DNA of 64,000 nucleotides from Marinobacter salarius. Its GTDB lineage: Bacteria > Pseudomonadota > Gammaproteobacteria > Pseudomonadales > Oleiphilaceae. The notes under the pieces are model-generated. The model did no database searches. It was not told where the DNA came from and was given only the letters and a program-made list of their open reading frames with translations. A program made the position numbers and the translations under genes. The stretch covers positions 3,100,001-3,164,000 of the forward strand of contig NZ_CP136693.1 of assembly GCF_032922745.1 (NCBI RefSeq), given 5' to 3'. Shown one piece after another: positions 36,428-44,715 of this stretch. How positions within the stretch are numbered: position 1 is the first letter of the stretch; each line of letters starts with the position of its first letter.

Positions 36428-36823
36428 TTACGTGTTGATTGGTGAGCGTGTAAGTTGCACAAGATTCCCCGCGATCCGTGTTGCTAATGTCTTGGCGCGG
36501 TCTGCGCTCGGCCCTGCGAAATCTTCGTTCACGGTCTCCCGAAACAGCTTCAGCCAGCGTTCGAAGTCATCAATCTGCAAAGGGTGTCGCGCGTGCAACG
36601 CCAAGTGGCGGGCGACCATGTTGCGCCGGTAGCCGTCGCGTTCGCCGAGCAGCAGCTTGCACCAGTAGGCGCGGATGTGCGGCAAGTGCGTTTCGAGCTC
36701 GATATCTGCCACGTCCACGAACAGCGTGCGCAGGCGATCATCAGCCAGGACCTTCCGGTAGAAGGCATCCAGCAACTCGGCGATGGCCTCGGGCGTGTCG
36801 AGATCGCGCGGGGTTGAGTGCAT
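36428..36823 (-). CDS. Group III truncated haemoglobin
   Basis: 131-residue 2-over-2 globin. Features of group III (P) truncated globins are visible: AFYRKVLADDRLRTLF, the segment HIRAYWCKLLLGE, and RHLALHARHPLQIDDFERWL with the proximal His region. It binds haem and is likely to handle O2, NO or sulfide in the cytoplasm. It starts 63 bp after the MerE/MerF-like gene, so it is plausibly transcribed with the mer operon. Its role there is unknown. Confidence 0.88.
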   Translation of the reverse strand: MHSTPRDLDTPEAIAELLDAFYRKVLADDRLRTLFVDVADIELETHLPHIRAYWCKLLLGERDGYRRNMVARHLALHARHPLQIDDFERWLKLFRETVNEDFAGPSADRAKTLATRIAGNLVQLTRSPINT

Positions 36824-36886
36824 GGCGGTGCTCCTGGCTAAACGGTGATGTACTCGGTAGCTGGCGAGCGTGGGTGTTTGCGCGAC

Positions 36887-37202
36887 TTACGGTTGTGACT
36901 CCTTCTCAGACGGGGTATCGCAGCAAGCATCGTACTGCCTCTTGCGCCATAGCGCGTAGACGGTCAGGCCGATGAAAATGGCCAGGGCCGGCAGCAAGAC
37001 GTAATCCAGATAACCGGTCAGTGCGATACCCACGATTACCCAGTAGTCCCCGAGAAAAACGCCGGCACCCGTTCCGGTCAGCACGATGGCAAGAATCGGC
37101 AAATGACAGGGGCAACTCAGCACCGCCAATACCCCCCCACAGGTAACCGGTGAGCGGCCTGGATACCTCGGCCGGTTCGCGCGCCTTATCAGTCATGTCC
37201 AC
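36887..37202 (-). pseudogene. MerE/MerF hybrid transporter, frame broken at a G run
   Basis: The N-terminal part (MTDKAREPAEVSRPLTGYLWGG) matches MerE. A run of seven G near 37131-37137 changes frame, and the other frame continues as LAVLSCPCHLPILAIVL (the MerE cysteine pair). It then ends like MerF: GYLDYVLLPALAIFIGLTVY and RKRQYDACC. One base less in the run would give a continuous protein of about 105 residues joining MerE's start to MerF's end. It is either a base-calling error, a slippage site, or a broken gene restarting at 37129. Confidence 0.7.
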
Positions 37203-37590
37203 GTGCCGCCTTGGTTAGTACTTGGGTGCAGCGATTCAGCGCGGCTCTTTTAACACCAATCGTGTGTTGTATTTGCCGTTCGACGGCTCGGCACTGCCGT
37301 TCATCTCCGCTATCCAGCGCCTGTATAAACTCGGTAATCTCGGGTAGACCGAGACCGGCTTCACGACAGGAGCAGATTAACTTCAGCCGTTCCAGGCAGC
37401 TGTCATCGAATAAGCGAAAACCAGCTTGGGTAGTACTACAGGCGTACACCAATCGCATATCCAGATAAGTCCGGATCTGATGCACAGACAGGCCACAGAG
37501 ACGGGCCGCCTCGGAAATGACGTAGCCTTCTGTTTGTGGCCCCGGCCCACGTTCAAGGCTGGGTTTTACCATTCGAGTGTTTACCGTCAT
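37189..37590 (-). CDS. merD: MerD-like secondary regulator of the mer operon
   Basis: 133 residues from the ATG at 37590, right after the merB stop. MerR-superfamily N-terminal helix-turn-helix (YVISEAARLCGLSVHQIRTYL) with the RLFDDSCLERL wing, then a dimerisation helix. It lacks the three Hg-binding cysteines of MerR, as MerD does; MerD competes with MerR at the mer promoter and damps expression. Its place late in the operon is the usual one. It overlaps the next gene by 14 bp. Confidence 0.82.
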   Translation of the reverse strand: MTVNTRMVKPSLERGPGPQTEGYVISEAARLCGLSVHQIRTYLDMRLVYACSTTQAGFRLFDDSCLERLKLICSCREAGLGLPEITEFIQALDSGDERQCRAVERQIQHTIGVKRAALNRCTQVLTKAARGHD

Positions 37591-37591
37591 G

Positions 37592-38227
37592 CTAGTGGCT
37601 TCTTGCCCTGTCGAGTATAAGGTGCGCAATCCGCTGACCCAGTTCGAAACCTTCCTGAACACTCACAATGTTCGCGTGCGGTTTATCTCGGCACCAGGCC
37701 TCCCCGGCCTGTCGAGAGGCAAAGAAGAGGACGTCGCAACAAAAGGCACTTCGAATGTCTCCCTCTGCGGCCACCGATACTAAAGAGATGACCGCGTCCT
37801 CCGGCTGGAGCAAAAGCACCCCCTGTGGCGTAACCGTCAAGGTGACCGGTTTGTTGGTATGCGGACAAGGCGATTGAACCTGCGCATGTTCGTCAATGAC
37901 GATTGGAAACATCAAAGCATCAAGTGCACACCAGGTGTAGAGTGTCTGGTCGTTTACGACAAACGCATGCGGTGTTTCACGCAGTGTGATGCCGTAGCCG
38001 ATCAGCCGTCCCTGGCCGTCGTACTCGATGGTTCCAGCAGGCAGTTCGTCGAGCACCAACACCACCTCATCAGGTGTCCAGTTGAGCGACTTCGCGAGCC
38101 GCTCAATAGTGACCGGTTGTCCCAGGGCAAGCTCGCGCAACAGCGTCACATGAAGCGCGGCTTCCCTTTCTCCGGTCAGACCTAGCCGTTCCACGATTTG
38201 ACGGATGTCATTCATGGGCGTCGCCAT
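37592..38227 (-). CDS. merB: Organomercurial lyase
   Basis: 211 residues from MATPMNDIRQ, one base after the merA stop. An N-terminal winged-helix-like part is followed by the catalytic core: TWCALDALMFP carries the first Cys and the Asp, and SAFCCDVLFFAS the second Cys (C96, D99 and C159 in the R831b enzyme). It cleaves the carbon-mercury bond of methyl- or phenylmercury, handing Hg(II) to MerA. Its presence makes this a broad-spectrum operon. Confidence 0.93.
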   Translation of the reverse strand: MATPMNDIRQIVERLGLTGEREAALHVTLLRELALGQPVTIERLAKSLNWTPDEVVLVLDELPAGTIEYDGQGRLIGYGITLRETPHAFVVNDQTLYTWCALDALMFPIVIDEHAQVQSPCPHTNKPVTLTVTPQGVLLLQPEDAVISLVSVAAEGDIRSAFCCDVLFFASRQAGEAWCRDKPHANIVSVQEGFELGQRIAHLILDRARSH

Positions 38228-38228
38228 T

Positions 38229-39632
38229 CTATCCCGCACAACAGGACAGCTGGCTGACGTCTTTGGTAAAGGTCTGGGCACAGAGCTTGAGCCCTTCGAC
38301 CATCGTCAGGTAGGGAAACAACTCATTCGCAATGTCGTTAACGGTCATGCGTGCGCGTAAGGCCATCACAGCAGTCTGAATCAGTTCACCGGCCTCGCCT
38401 GCCACGGCCTGAACACCCAGTAATTGCCCGCTTTCACGCTCCGCGACGATCTTGATGAAGCCCCCGGTATCGAAGTTAACCAGCGCCCGTGGCACGTTAT
38501 CGAGGGTCAGGGTGCGGCTGTCGGTGTCATATCCCACCGCTGCAGCATCTGCCTCGGACAGGCCTACGGTAGCAACTTGCGGATCAGTAAAAATCACCGC
38601 AGGCATGGCGCTGAGGTCGAGGCTGGCGTCACCGCCGGTCATATTGATGGCGGCCCGGCTACCACCGGCGGCGGCCACGTAGACAAACTGGGGCTGGTCG
38701 GTGCAATCGCCCGCGGCATAGATGCCCGACGCAGTGGTTTGGAGATGTTTGTCAATCTGGATCGCACCGCCCTCGGTGGCAACGCCGATGGCCTCCAGGT
38801 TGAGGTTTTCGGTATTGGGTGTGCGACCACTGGCGACCAGCAGTTGCTCTGCCTGTATCGTGCCGGCGTTGGTCTGCATGGTAAACAGCTGACCGTCGTG
38901 GCTCACTTCGCTGGCCTGGGTCTGCTTGAGCACCTCGATGCCCTCACGACGGAAGGCCGCTTCCACGGCTTCACCCACCGCCGGATCTTCCTGTGACAGC
39001 ACCCGGCTGCGGGCCAGAACCGTGACCTGGCTGCCGAGGCGTGCAAAGGCCTGCGCCAGTTCGATGGCCACCACCGAGGCACCGATTACGACGAGGCGCT
39101 CGGGAATGTGATCCAGTTCCAGCGCACTGGTGGAGGTGAGATAGGGAGTTTCGGACAGCCCCGGAACGGGTGGTTCGGCGGGTCTTGCGCCCGTGCCGAT
39201 AAAGGCCCGGTCAAAGCTCACCGTCTGTTCGCCGCCGGCGTTGAGCGTAACCGTCAGCGTGCGCTCGTCCACGAACCGCGCCTCGCCCTTGAGGACGGTA
39301 ATCGCGGCATTGTCATTGAGAATATTCTGGTACTTGGACTCGCGCAGTTCCTCCACTCGTCCCTGTTGCTGAGCAAGCAGCGCCGGACGATTCACCACCG
39401 GCGCCTGGGCGCTCAGGCCGTCATCAAACGGGCTTTCCTGGCGAAGGTGGGCGATGTGAGCCGCCCGAATCATGATTTTAGAGGGCACACAGCCAATGTT
39501 GACGCAGGTTCCGCCAATGGTGCCGCGTTCGATCAGTGTCACCCGGGCACCGCGTTCAGTCGCCTTCAGGGCGGCAGCCATGGCACTACCGCCGCTGCCA
39601 ATCACAGCAATGTGCAGGTTGTCGTCACTCAT
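38229..39632 (-). CDS. merA: Mercuric reductase, short form
   Basis: 467-residue flavoprotein disulfide reductase that reduces Hg(II) to volatile Hg(0) with NADPH. FAD site (IAVIGSGGSAMAAAL), redox-active GTCVNIGCVPSK, FAD motif SGIYAAGDCTDQPQFVYVA, and the C-terminal Cys pair in LSCCAG that takes Hg from the surface are all visible. It lacks the N-terminal MerP-like metal-binding domain seen in many MerA proteins. The start is 7 bp after the merF relic, with AAGGAG before the ATG. Confidence 0.96.
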   Translation of the reverse strand: MSDDNLHIAVIGSGGSAMAAALKATERGARVTLIERGTIGGTCVNIGCVPSKIMIRAAHIAHLRQESPFDDGLSAQAPVVNRPALLAQQQGRVEELRESKYQNILNDNAAITVLKGEARFVDERTLTVTLNAGGEQTVSFDRAFIGTGARPAEPPVPGLSETPYLTSTSALELDHIPERLVVIGASVVAIELAQAFARLGSQVTVLARSRVLSQEDPAVGEAVEAAFRREGIEVLKQTQASEVSHDGQLFTMQTNAGTIQAEQLLVASGRTPNTENLNLEAIGVATEGGAIQIDKHLQTTASGIYAAGDCTDQPQFVYVAAAGGSRAAINMTGGDASLDLSAMPAVIFTDPQVATVGLSEADAAAVGYDTDSRTLTLDNVPRALVNFDTGGFIKIVAERESGQLLGVQAVAGEAGELIQTAVMALRARMTVNDIANELFPYLTMVEGLKLCAQTFTKDVSQLSCCAG

Positions 39633-39637
39633 AAATG

Positions 39638-39870
39638 TTACTCCTTAGTTGATGGACTATCGCAGCAGGCGTCGTGTTTCTTCTTGCGCCAGACGGCATA
39701 ACAGGTCAGGCCAATAAATAAGACCAGTGCGGGCAACAGCACGTAGTCGAGATAACCGGTCAGGGCAGCCAGGCCTAACGTTCCTAGCAAAACCACCAGT
39801 ATCGGCGTGAAACAGCGCGACCAGCACGGTGCAAATGATGCTCACCCGCAACAAGGTTTGGGGTTCGCAT
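39638..39870 (-). pseudogene. merF: Inactivated merF mercury transporter
   Basis: Pieces in three frames rebuild MerF: ATG at 39870 with MRT, then LLRVSIICTVLVAL after a shift in a CCCC run, then CFTPILVVLLGTLGLAALTG and YLDYVLLPALVLFIGLTCYA ending KKHDACCDSPSTKE. The second break falls exactly where the CC pair belongs and looks like loss of five bases. The inner-membrane Hg(II) carrier cannot be made as written. MerT remains intact and can take over uptake. Confidence 0.82.
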
Positions 39871-39872
39871 GG

Positions 39873-40169
39873 TTACTCCTGTTTCGCCTGGGGCTGTTTC
39901 AACGTGGACGGGTAACCCGCGTTAGTCGTGGCTTGAGTCAGCGCCTCAACGGAGGTTTTCTCATCGTCGTAGGTAACCGTCGCATCACGTTCCTCATATC
40001 GGACATCCACAGCGCTCACGCCGTCGACCCGCTTTAGGGCAGCTTTAACCGTAATCGGGCAGGCCGAACAGGTCATGCCTGGAACGGACAAGGTCACCGT
40101 TTGTTGCGCAGCCAGGGCAGGCAGGCTGAACAGCGTAAACAGTACGGCAGCAATCAGGGACTTTTTCAT
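39873..40169 (-). CDS. merP: Periplasmic mercury-binding protein
   Basis: 98 residues: a Sec signal (MKKSLIAAVLFTLFSLPALA) followed by a heavy-metal-associated domain with the binding motif PGMTCSACPITVKAAL. It captures Hg(II) in the periplasm and hands it to MerT. The ATG at 40169 is chosen because it starts a perfect signal peptide; an ATG eight codons earlier is also in frame. It lies 37 bp after merT. Confidence 0.95.
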   Translation of the reverse strand: MKKSLIAAVLFTLFSLPALAAQQTVTLSVPGMTCSACPITVKAALKRVDGVSAVDVRYEERDATVTYDDEKTSVEALTQATTNAGYPSTLKQPQAKQE

Positions 40170-40206
40170 GGTGTAGTGCCTCTCAGTCAACATAGTGGAT
40201 CAGGTT

Positions 40207-40557
40207 TCAGTAAAACAGCGGTAAGACGAAGGGGAAAGCCAACGCAGTCAGAATGAGCAGCGCGACGATCCAGAAAACGACCTTGTAGGCCGTGCGCACT
40301 TGCGGTACCGCGCAAACATCGCCCGGCTGGCAGGCCCCGACAGGTCGATATATCCGGCGCCAGGCAAAGACCATCGCCACCAGTGCCGCACCGATGAACC
40401 AGGGCCGATAGGGTTCCAGGGCGGCCAGGCTGCCGATCCAGGCACCGGAAATGCCCAACGTGATCAAGACCAGGGGGCCAAGACAACAGGCAGACGCCAG
40501 AGCAGCGGCAATCCCTCCTGCGATCAGCGAACCGCGACCGGATTTGGACTCTGACAT
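40207..40557 (-). CDS. merT: Mercuric transport protein
   Basis: 116 residues with three membrane segments. The first contains the vicinal cysteines (ALASACCLGPLVLITLG); the cytoplasmic loop between segments two and three has the second pair (GACQPGDVCAVPQ). It moves Hg(II) from MerP across the inner membrane towards MerA. It is the first gene of the operon, directly behind the MerR-controlled promoter, and divergent from merR. Confidence 0.95.
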   Translation of the reverse strand: MSESKSGRGSLIAGGIAAALASACCLGPLVLITLGISGAWIGSLAALEPYRPWFIGAALVAMVFAWRRIYRPVGACQPGDVCAVPQVRTAYKVVFWIVALLILTALAFPFVLPLFY

Positions 40558-40594
40558 TACGATGGCTCCTTTCTAAAAATGGGTGACTGAGGTA

Positions 40595-40625
40595 AGGTTA
40601 CTCCCGTAGTCAGCTACGGAATCAA
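40595..40625 (-). promoter_or_regulatory. mer promoter/operator with 19-bp spacer
   Basis: On the minus strand TTGATT (-35, 40620-40625) and TAACCT (-10, 40595-40600) are 19 bp apart. The dyad CCGTAGCTGACTACGG lies between them. The over-long spacer with a central dyad is the hallmark of MerR-activated promoters, in which Hg-MerR untwists the DNA to align the two boxes. Confidence 0.85.
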
Positions 40626-40630
40626 CCCCT

Positions 40631-41059
40631 ATGTCCAAAAAACAACACTCAATGACCATTGGAGCCCTGGCCAAAGCCGCCGGTATGGGAGTGGAAACCA
40701 TCCGCTATTACCAGCGCCGGGGGTTAGTGGCAGAGCCTGAAAAGCCCTATGGAAGCATCCGCCATTACGACGATCAGGCGTTGGCCCGCCTGCACTTTAT
40801 TCGAACGGCCCAGTGGCTGGGGTTCAGTCTGGATGAAATCGGAGGGCTGCTGACACTGCAGGACGGTACCCATTGCGATGAAGCACGGGTATTGGGCGAG
40901 CAAAAACTAGCCAGTGTGCGGGCGAAAATTTCAAGCCTGCGACGCATCGAGCGTGCGCTGGACGGGTTAGTGCAGGAATGCTGCGCTCAGCGTGGGAATG
41001 TTGAATGCCCATTAATCACATCGCTCCAGGATGGGCTTGAAAACTCGGCTTTTACCTGA
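40631..41059 (+). CDS. merR: Mercury-responsive regulator
   Basis: 142 residues. MerR-type helix-turn-helix (MTIGALAKAAGMGVETIRYY, QRRGLVAEP), and the three Hg-ligand cysteines in the usual places: GTHCDEA, and QECCAQRGNVECPL. It represses merT in the absence of Hg(II) and activates it when bound, and represses itself. It is divergent from merT with the shared operator between them. Confidence 0.95.
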   Translation: MSKKQHSMTIGALAKAAGMGVETIRYYQRRGLVAEPEKPYGSIRHYDDQALARLHFIRTAQWLGFSLDEIGGLLTLQDGTHCDEARVLGEQKLASVRAKISSLRRIERALDGLVQECCAQRGNVECPLITSLQDGLENSAFT

Positions 41060-41196
41060 TTAAAGAACAAGACAGTCCGTGAACGAGGCGTACACAAAAT
41101 TAAGGGCTGAAGGGAGGTACGCTAACCTCACCAACCAAAAAAAGCAGGGCCTCCCGAAGGGCGAGACACTAGGCATGGCGCCCACTCGCCCTGCGA

Positions 41197-41225
41197 TTGA
41201 CAGCTACCTTTGCTATTATTACATT
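41197..41225 (+). promoter_or_regulatory. Likely sigma-70 promoter of the persulfide dioxygenase unit
   Basis: TTGACA at 41197-41202 and TACATT at 41220-41225, separated by 17 bp, about 50 bp ahead of the ATG at 41273. The -35 is perfect and the -10 is fair. Confidence 0.55.
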
Positions 41226-41272
41226 TAGTTACACCCTTATATCTTTTAGCGTTTTTCGCAAGGTTGAAATTC

Positions 41273-41971
41273 ATGCTGTTCCGTCAGTTCTTCGACAAAA
41301 CATCCAGCACCTACACCTATCTCATTGCGTCCGGCCGGGGTCGAGAAGCGCTCATCATCGACCCCGTAAAAGAGTCGACGGAGGCCTATCTTGGGTTAAT
41401 TAATCAACTTGATCTTAAGCTTGTCCGGGCGATTGATACCCACACTCATGCTGACCACGTCACTGCCCTTGGTGATCTGCGTGACGCCACCCAATGCGTC
41501 ACCATCATGGGTGAATTTACTAACGCGGAATGCGTATCAGAACATGTATCGGAAGGTGATCGAATTGATATCGACGGCATTCGGTTGGAAGCCATTTACA
41601 CTCCGGGTCACACTGATGAATCCTTCAGTTTTTACTGGAATCAGGGCGACCAGAAGGCGGTATTCACTGGCGATGTGTTATTGATTCGCGGTAGTGGCCG
41701 GACTGATTTTCAGGGCGGCGACCCACGCAAGAGCTACGATTCTATCGTTAACAAACTGTTCCGCTTACCTGACGATACGTTGGTATATCCAGCGCATGAC
41801 TACAAAGGAATGCTGAGCTCCTCCATCTACGAGGAGAAGCATTACAACCCACGTCTGGCGGGCAAATCGGAAGCCGAGTACGCCCGGATCATGAATAATC
41901 TTAACTTGCCCGACCCCAAACTGATGGATGTTGCCGTGCCTGCAAATCTGGCATGCGGAAAGCAACCGTGA
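41273..41971 (+). CDS. ETHE1-type persulfide dioxygenase (metallo-beta-lactamase fold)
   Basis: 232 residues from MLFRQFFDKTSSTYTYLI. Metal-binding signature THTHADHVTALG, then TPGHTDESFSF, FTGDVLLIRGSGRTDFQGGD and VYPAHDYKG. This set is typical of ETHE1-like enzymes that oxidise glutathione persulfide to sulfite with O2. It is followed by a small membrane-protein frame overlapping its stop (GTGA) and a DUF442 gene, a common sulfide-detoxification grouping. It sits between the mer and recombination regions of the transposon. Confidence 0.88.
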   Translation: MLFRQFFDKTSSTYTYLIASGRGREALIIDPVKESTEAYLGLINQLDLKLVRAIDTHTHADHVTALGDLRDATQCVTIMGEFTNAECVSEHVSEGDRIDIDGIRLEAIYTPGHTDESFSFYWNQGDQKAVFTGDVLLIRGSGRTDFQGGDPRKSYDSIVNKLFRLPDDTLVYPAHDYKGMLSSSIYEEKHYNPRLAGKSEAEYARIMNNLNLPDPKLMDVAVPANLACGKQP

Positions 41972-42120
41972 CGTTTGTAAGCATGGATTGTTACCCAATG
42001 GCGCAGCACTCTGCATTGAGTACTGAGTCCGGCCTCGATCGTGCCCTGGCGATAGCGATCCTTGCTGGCATTCTCGCCGGTCTCTTTTTGGATAAACCCA
42101 GCCGCTATGAGCTGACATAA
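41968..42120 (+). CDS. Possible 50-residue single-span membrane protein
   Basis: Starts with GTG overlapping the TGA of the persulfide dioxygenase gene (GTGA), an arrangement typical of coupled genes. It reads MTFVSMDCYPMAQHSAL near the start and has one hydrophobic segment (ALAIAILAGILAGLFL) before a short basic tail KPSRYELT. I do not recognise the family. It may be a small partner of the sulfide module or the remains of a larger transporter. Confidence 0.4.
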   Translation: MTFVSMDCYPMAQHSALSTESGLDRALAIAILAGILAGLFLDKPSRYELT

Positions 42121-42159
42121 ACTTATTCAGAAGTTCCCTGAAATTAAAGGAGATATTCG

Positions 42160-42597
42160 ATGGATATCAAACAACTTGATGAGCGCTTTAGTGTAACGGC
42201 GCAACCTGGTATTGACGATATTGAACAACTGGCAAACGCGGGTTTCCGCACGATTATTGCCAGCAGAGCTCGAAATGAAACGGACGACCAGCCTGATACC
42301 CAAACCCTGAAAAACAAGGCAGAGTCCCTGGGCATGACGTGGTACGAAATTCCAGTCGAACCGGGAAAGTACGCCCCTGAGGATATCGAGGCTTTTGCCA
42401 GCGCTTTGCAATCATCCACGGACCCGGTTCTCGGCTATTGTCGCACCGGGAAGCGCGCCATCCACTTGTGGGCCTATGCCAAGGCGGCTCACTATCCGAT
42501 CGCGGACCTGCTCAGCCAAGCCAGCGCAGCCGGCTATGATCTGGAACCACTGCGGGACGATCTTGAGATATATCGGAATCGGATGGGTCAGAAGTGA
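42160..42597 (+). CDS. DUF442 protein-tyrosine-phosphatase-like (sulfur module)
   Basis: 145 residues. It resembles the TIGR01244/DUF442 domain found fused to or next to ETHE1-like enzymes: FSVTAQPGIDDIEQLANAGF at the start and the P-loop GYCRTGKRAIHLW with the active-site Cys and Arg. The fold is that of dual-specificity phosphatases, but a role with persulfides or sulfide is inferred from constant linkage with persulfide dioxygenase and sulfide oxidation genes. It has the RBS AAAGGAG. Its start is 39 bp after the small membrane frame. Confidence 0.82.
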   Translation: MDIKQLDERFSVTAQPGIDDIEQLANAGFRTIIASRARNETDDQPDTQTLKNKAESLGMTWYEIPVEPGKYAPEDIEAFASALQSSTDPVLGYCRTGKRAIHLWAYAKAAHYPIADLLSQASAAGYDLEPLRDDLEIYRNRMGQK

Positions 42598-42797
42598 TCG
42601 CGAGATCGTCCCGTTAAAACTGGCCTTAAAATGTCAAAATGCCTTGGTGCCATCCGAGGGCTCACGAGCATGACTTTGTCGTTGATGATCGTCACATCTA
42701 CTGGCCCAAATAAAAAGGACGCGCCACCCACTGGATAACGCGCCCCACAGTGCTTTCCAGGCTCTACAACTCGCCGGTGTGATTCGCCCCAACGGGG

Positions 42798-43529
42798 TTG
42801 CCGAACTCAAACGCATCGAGCTCGCGGTTCAGTTTCGGTACCGGCAAAGTGAATGCGCTGGGAGGGTTCACGGGCGCCGTACTCCTGGCCGGCTTCGCTC
42901 TCTTCATGGTGGTTGAGAGCATTGATCGCTTTATCCATCCGGTCACGATTTCGTTCAACGGCGCTATTTTCGTAGCGATCATCGGACTGATCGTCAACGG
43001 CGTGTCGGCATAAATTCTTGGCGACCACCATGACCACAGTCATGCCCACCAGGAAGACGATTCACACCACTCTCATGACCATCACGACCACAACCGCCGT
43101 GCGGCCTATTTCCACGTGTTGGCCGATGCGCTCACCTCTGTATTGGCCATCGTGGCTCTGCTTGCGGGTAAATACGCCGGGTGGAACTGGATGGACCCGG
43201 CAATGGGTATCGTCGGTGCCATTCTCATTACCCGGTGGTCTTGGGGATTATTGAAAGCCACATCGCGCGTGTTACTCGATCAACAGCAAACCGGTATCCA
43301 GCAGGGCGTTAAACGAGCGGTAGAATGCGGCGATACGCGCGTGAGTGATCTTCATGTTTGGTCGATTGGGCCTAACTTGTATGCTGCGATTGTCGCGGTC
43401 GTTACCCATGACCCTCAGCCGCCCGGTCATTACCGCGATCGTATCCAAACGGATAACGCATCACTTGTGCATGTGACTGTGATAGTCCATACCTGTCCAA
43501 TGCATTGCGAACTCTCTCAGGATGGGTAG
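42798..43529 (+). pseudogene. Broken CDF cation exporter (DmeF-like)
   Basis: Family sequence starts abruptly at RFSFGTGKVNALGGFTGAV, without the first membrane segments, and runs to LIVNGVSA followed by TAA (43011-43013). The same frame continues at once as ILGDHHDHSHAHQEDD, the histidine-rich loop of DmeF-type exporters, then YFHVLADALTSVLAIVALLA and WMDPAMGIVGA, through the cytoplasmic domain (VSDLHVWSIGP) to the end. So it is 5'-truncated and carries one nonsense codon. It once exported divalent cations such as Co, Zn, Cd or Ni. Confidence 0.88.
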
Positions 43530-43551
43530 CCAACCACTGTCATACTAAACA

Positions 43552-44541
43552 TTAATCGGAGCCCTCGATCAGGCTAGCAACTTTGGCCAGCAGGGTGCTT
43601 GCGGCGTTGTCCGTAAACTGCTGCCCTTCCTCGATGTAGCCCCGCACCGTCCCGTCATGCTTCCAGCCGCCCTGACGCTTGATCTGCGCAAAGTCGACCT
43701 TCTCCCGCGCGGCGGCGGTGGATAAACCGCGCCGGAAGCTGTGACTGCTCAGGGTCGGCACGAAGTCCAGGTCGCAGGTTTCCCCGAGCGCCTTCAGGAT
43801 ACGGTTCACTGACCCGCCTGAGAGGGCTTGGGGTTGCAACCGATCCCAGCGATTGACGGCTCGAAAGACGGGTCCTTCGTGAATGCCCGCGCGCTTTAGC
43901 CAGTTTTCGAGGGCACTGACCGGGCAGACCGGCCCGTTGCCCCGAGGCAGGGCCCGCTTTAGCCCCTCACCGTGAGGATCCGTTTTCGAGCGCGGCAGAG
44001 TCACCACAAGCCCTTCCGGCTCCCACGACAAATCCTCCACTTCAATAGTCACCAACTCACTGCGGCGAAACGCCCCAAAAAAACCGACCTGCAGCAGGGC
44101 CCAGTCGCGATGCTTCTTGAGCGAGTCAGGCTGCTGCTGGAGTGTTTGCAGAAAGACGGCAATGTGTTCGAGGCGCAGCGCCCGGGCTTGCCGTTTCGGC
44201 CGACCATGGACGCGACGAATCCCTTCCAACGTTTTGCGCACGCCAGGGTCCCGAGCGGGATCACGCAATCCCTGAGTCTGGTGCCAGCGCCCCAGGGCCG
44301 TCAGGTAGACATCCAGCGTGCGAGGATTAAGCGCGACTGCCTGGTCGGACAGGTAGGCCGCCAAGGTCGCCGGCTGTGTCGGTAGACGTCCGCCCCAGCG
44401 CTCAAAGCTTCGAATGGCCGCACGGTAGGTTCGGCGCGTGTTGTCCGTGGTGGCCATGTGGATGTACCGATTAGCCGAATCGGCTAACAGGGTCTTTTCC
44501 GTATTACGTAATGTGGACCTGGTGGTGGGTTTTGGATCCAT
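43552..44541 (-). CDS. tnpS: Tyrosine recombinase, TnpS-like resolvase of the transposon
   Basis: 329 residues from MDPKPTTRSTL; the frame reaches 44619 but that part lies in the control region. Phage-integrase fold: N-terminal SAM-like DNA-binding domain (TRRTYRAAIRSFERW), and catalytic residues Arg in FGAFRRSEL, His and Arg in SSHSFRRG, and Tyr in TVRGYIEEG. It is divergent from the KfrA-like gene across a palindromic site, the same plan as tnpS-tnpT of Tn4651, where the pair resolves cointegrates. The gene name is by analogy. Confidence 0.85.
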   Translation of the reverse strand: MDPKPTTRSTLRNTEKTLLADSANRYIHMATTDNTRRTYRAAIRSFERWGGRLPTQPATLAAYLSDQAVALNPRTLDVYLTALGRWHQTQGLRDPARDPGVRKTLEGIRRVHGRPKRQARALRLEHIAVFLQTLQQQPDSLKKHRDWALLQVGFFGAFRRSELVTIEVEDLSWEPEGLVVTLPRSKTDPHGEGLKRALPRGNGPVCPVSALENWLKRAGIHEGPVFRAVNRWDRLQPQALSGGSVNRILKALGETCDLDFVPTLSSHSFRRGLSTAAAREKVDFAQIKRQGGWKHDGTVRGYIEEGQQFTDNAASTLLAKVASLIEGSD

Positions 44542-44621
44542 GATCACTCCAATTCGAGGCGTGCTCTCAAGAGCCGGTGGTGTACCGGTGTTACAGGGGC
44601 AGAATAGAGCAGACCACACTC

Positions 44622-44653
44622 TAACGCACGTTAATACGCTTTAACGTGCGTTA
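44622..44653. repeat. 13-6-13 recombination core site (res/rst)
   Basis: TAACGCACGTTAA and TTAACGTGCGTTA are perfect inverted arms around TACGCT, a spacing typical of tyrosine-recombinase crossover sites. It lies in the gap between tnpS and tnpT. AT-rich DNA with further small repeats (ATAACGT at about 44690 and ACGTTAT at about 44710) fills the rest up to tnpT and may be the TnpT-binding part. Confidence 0.75.
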
Positions 44654-44715
44654 TGGGTCTTAAATTAACTTTGTTAATTATCTCATAAATAACGTAATAT
44701 TACATATCACGTTAT

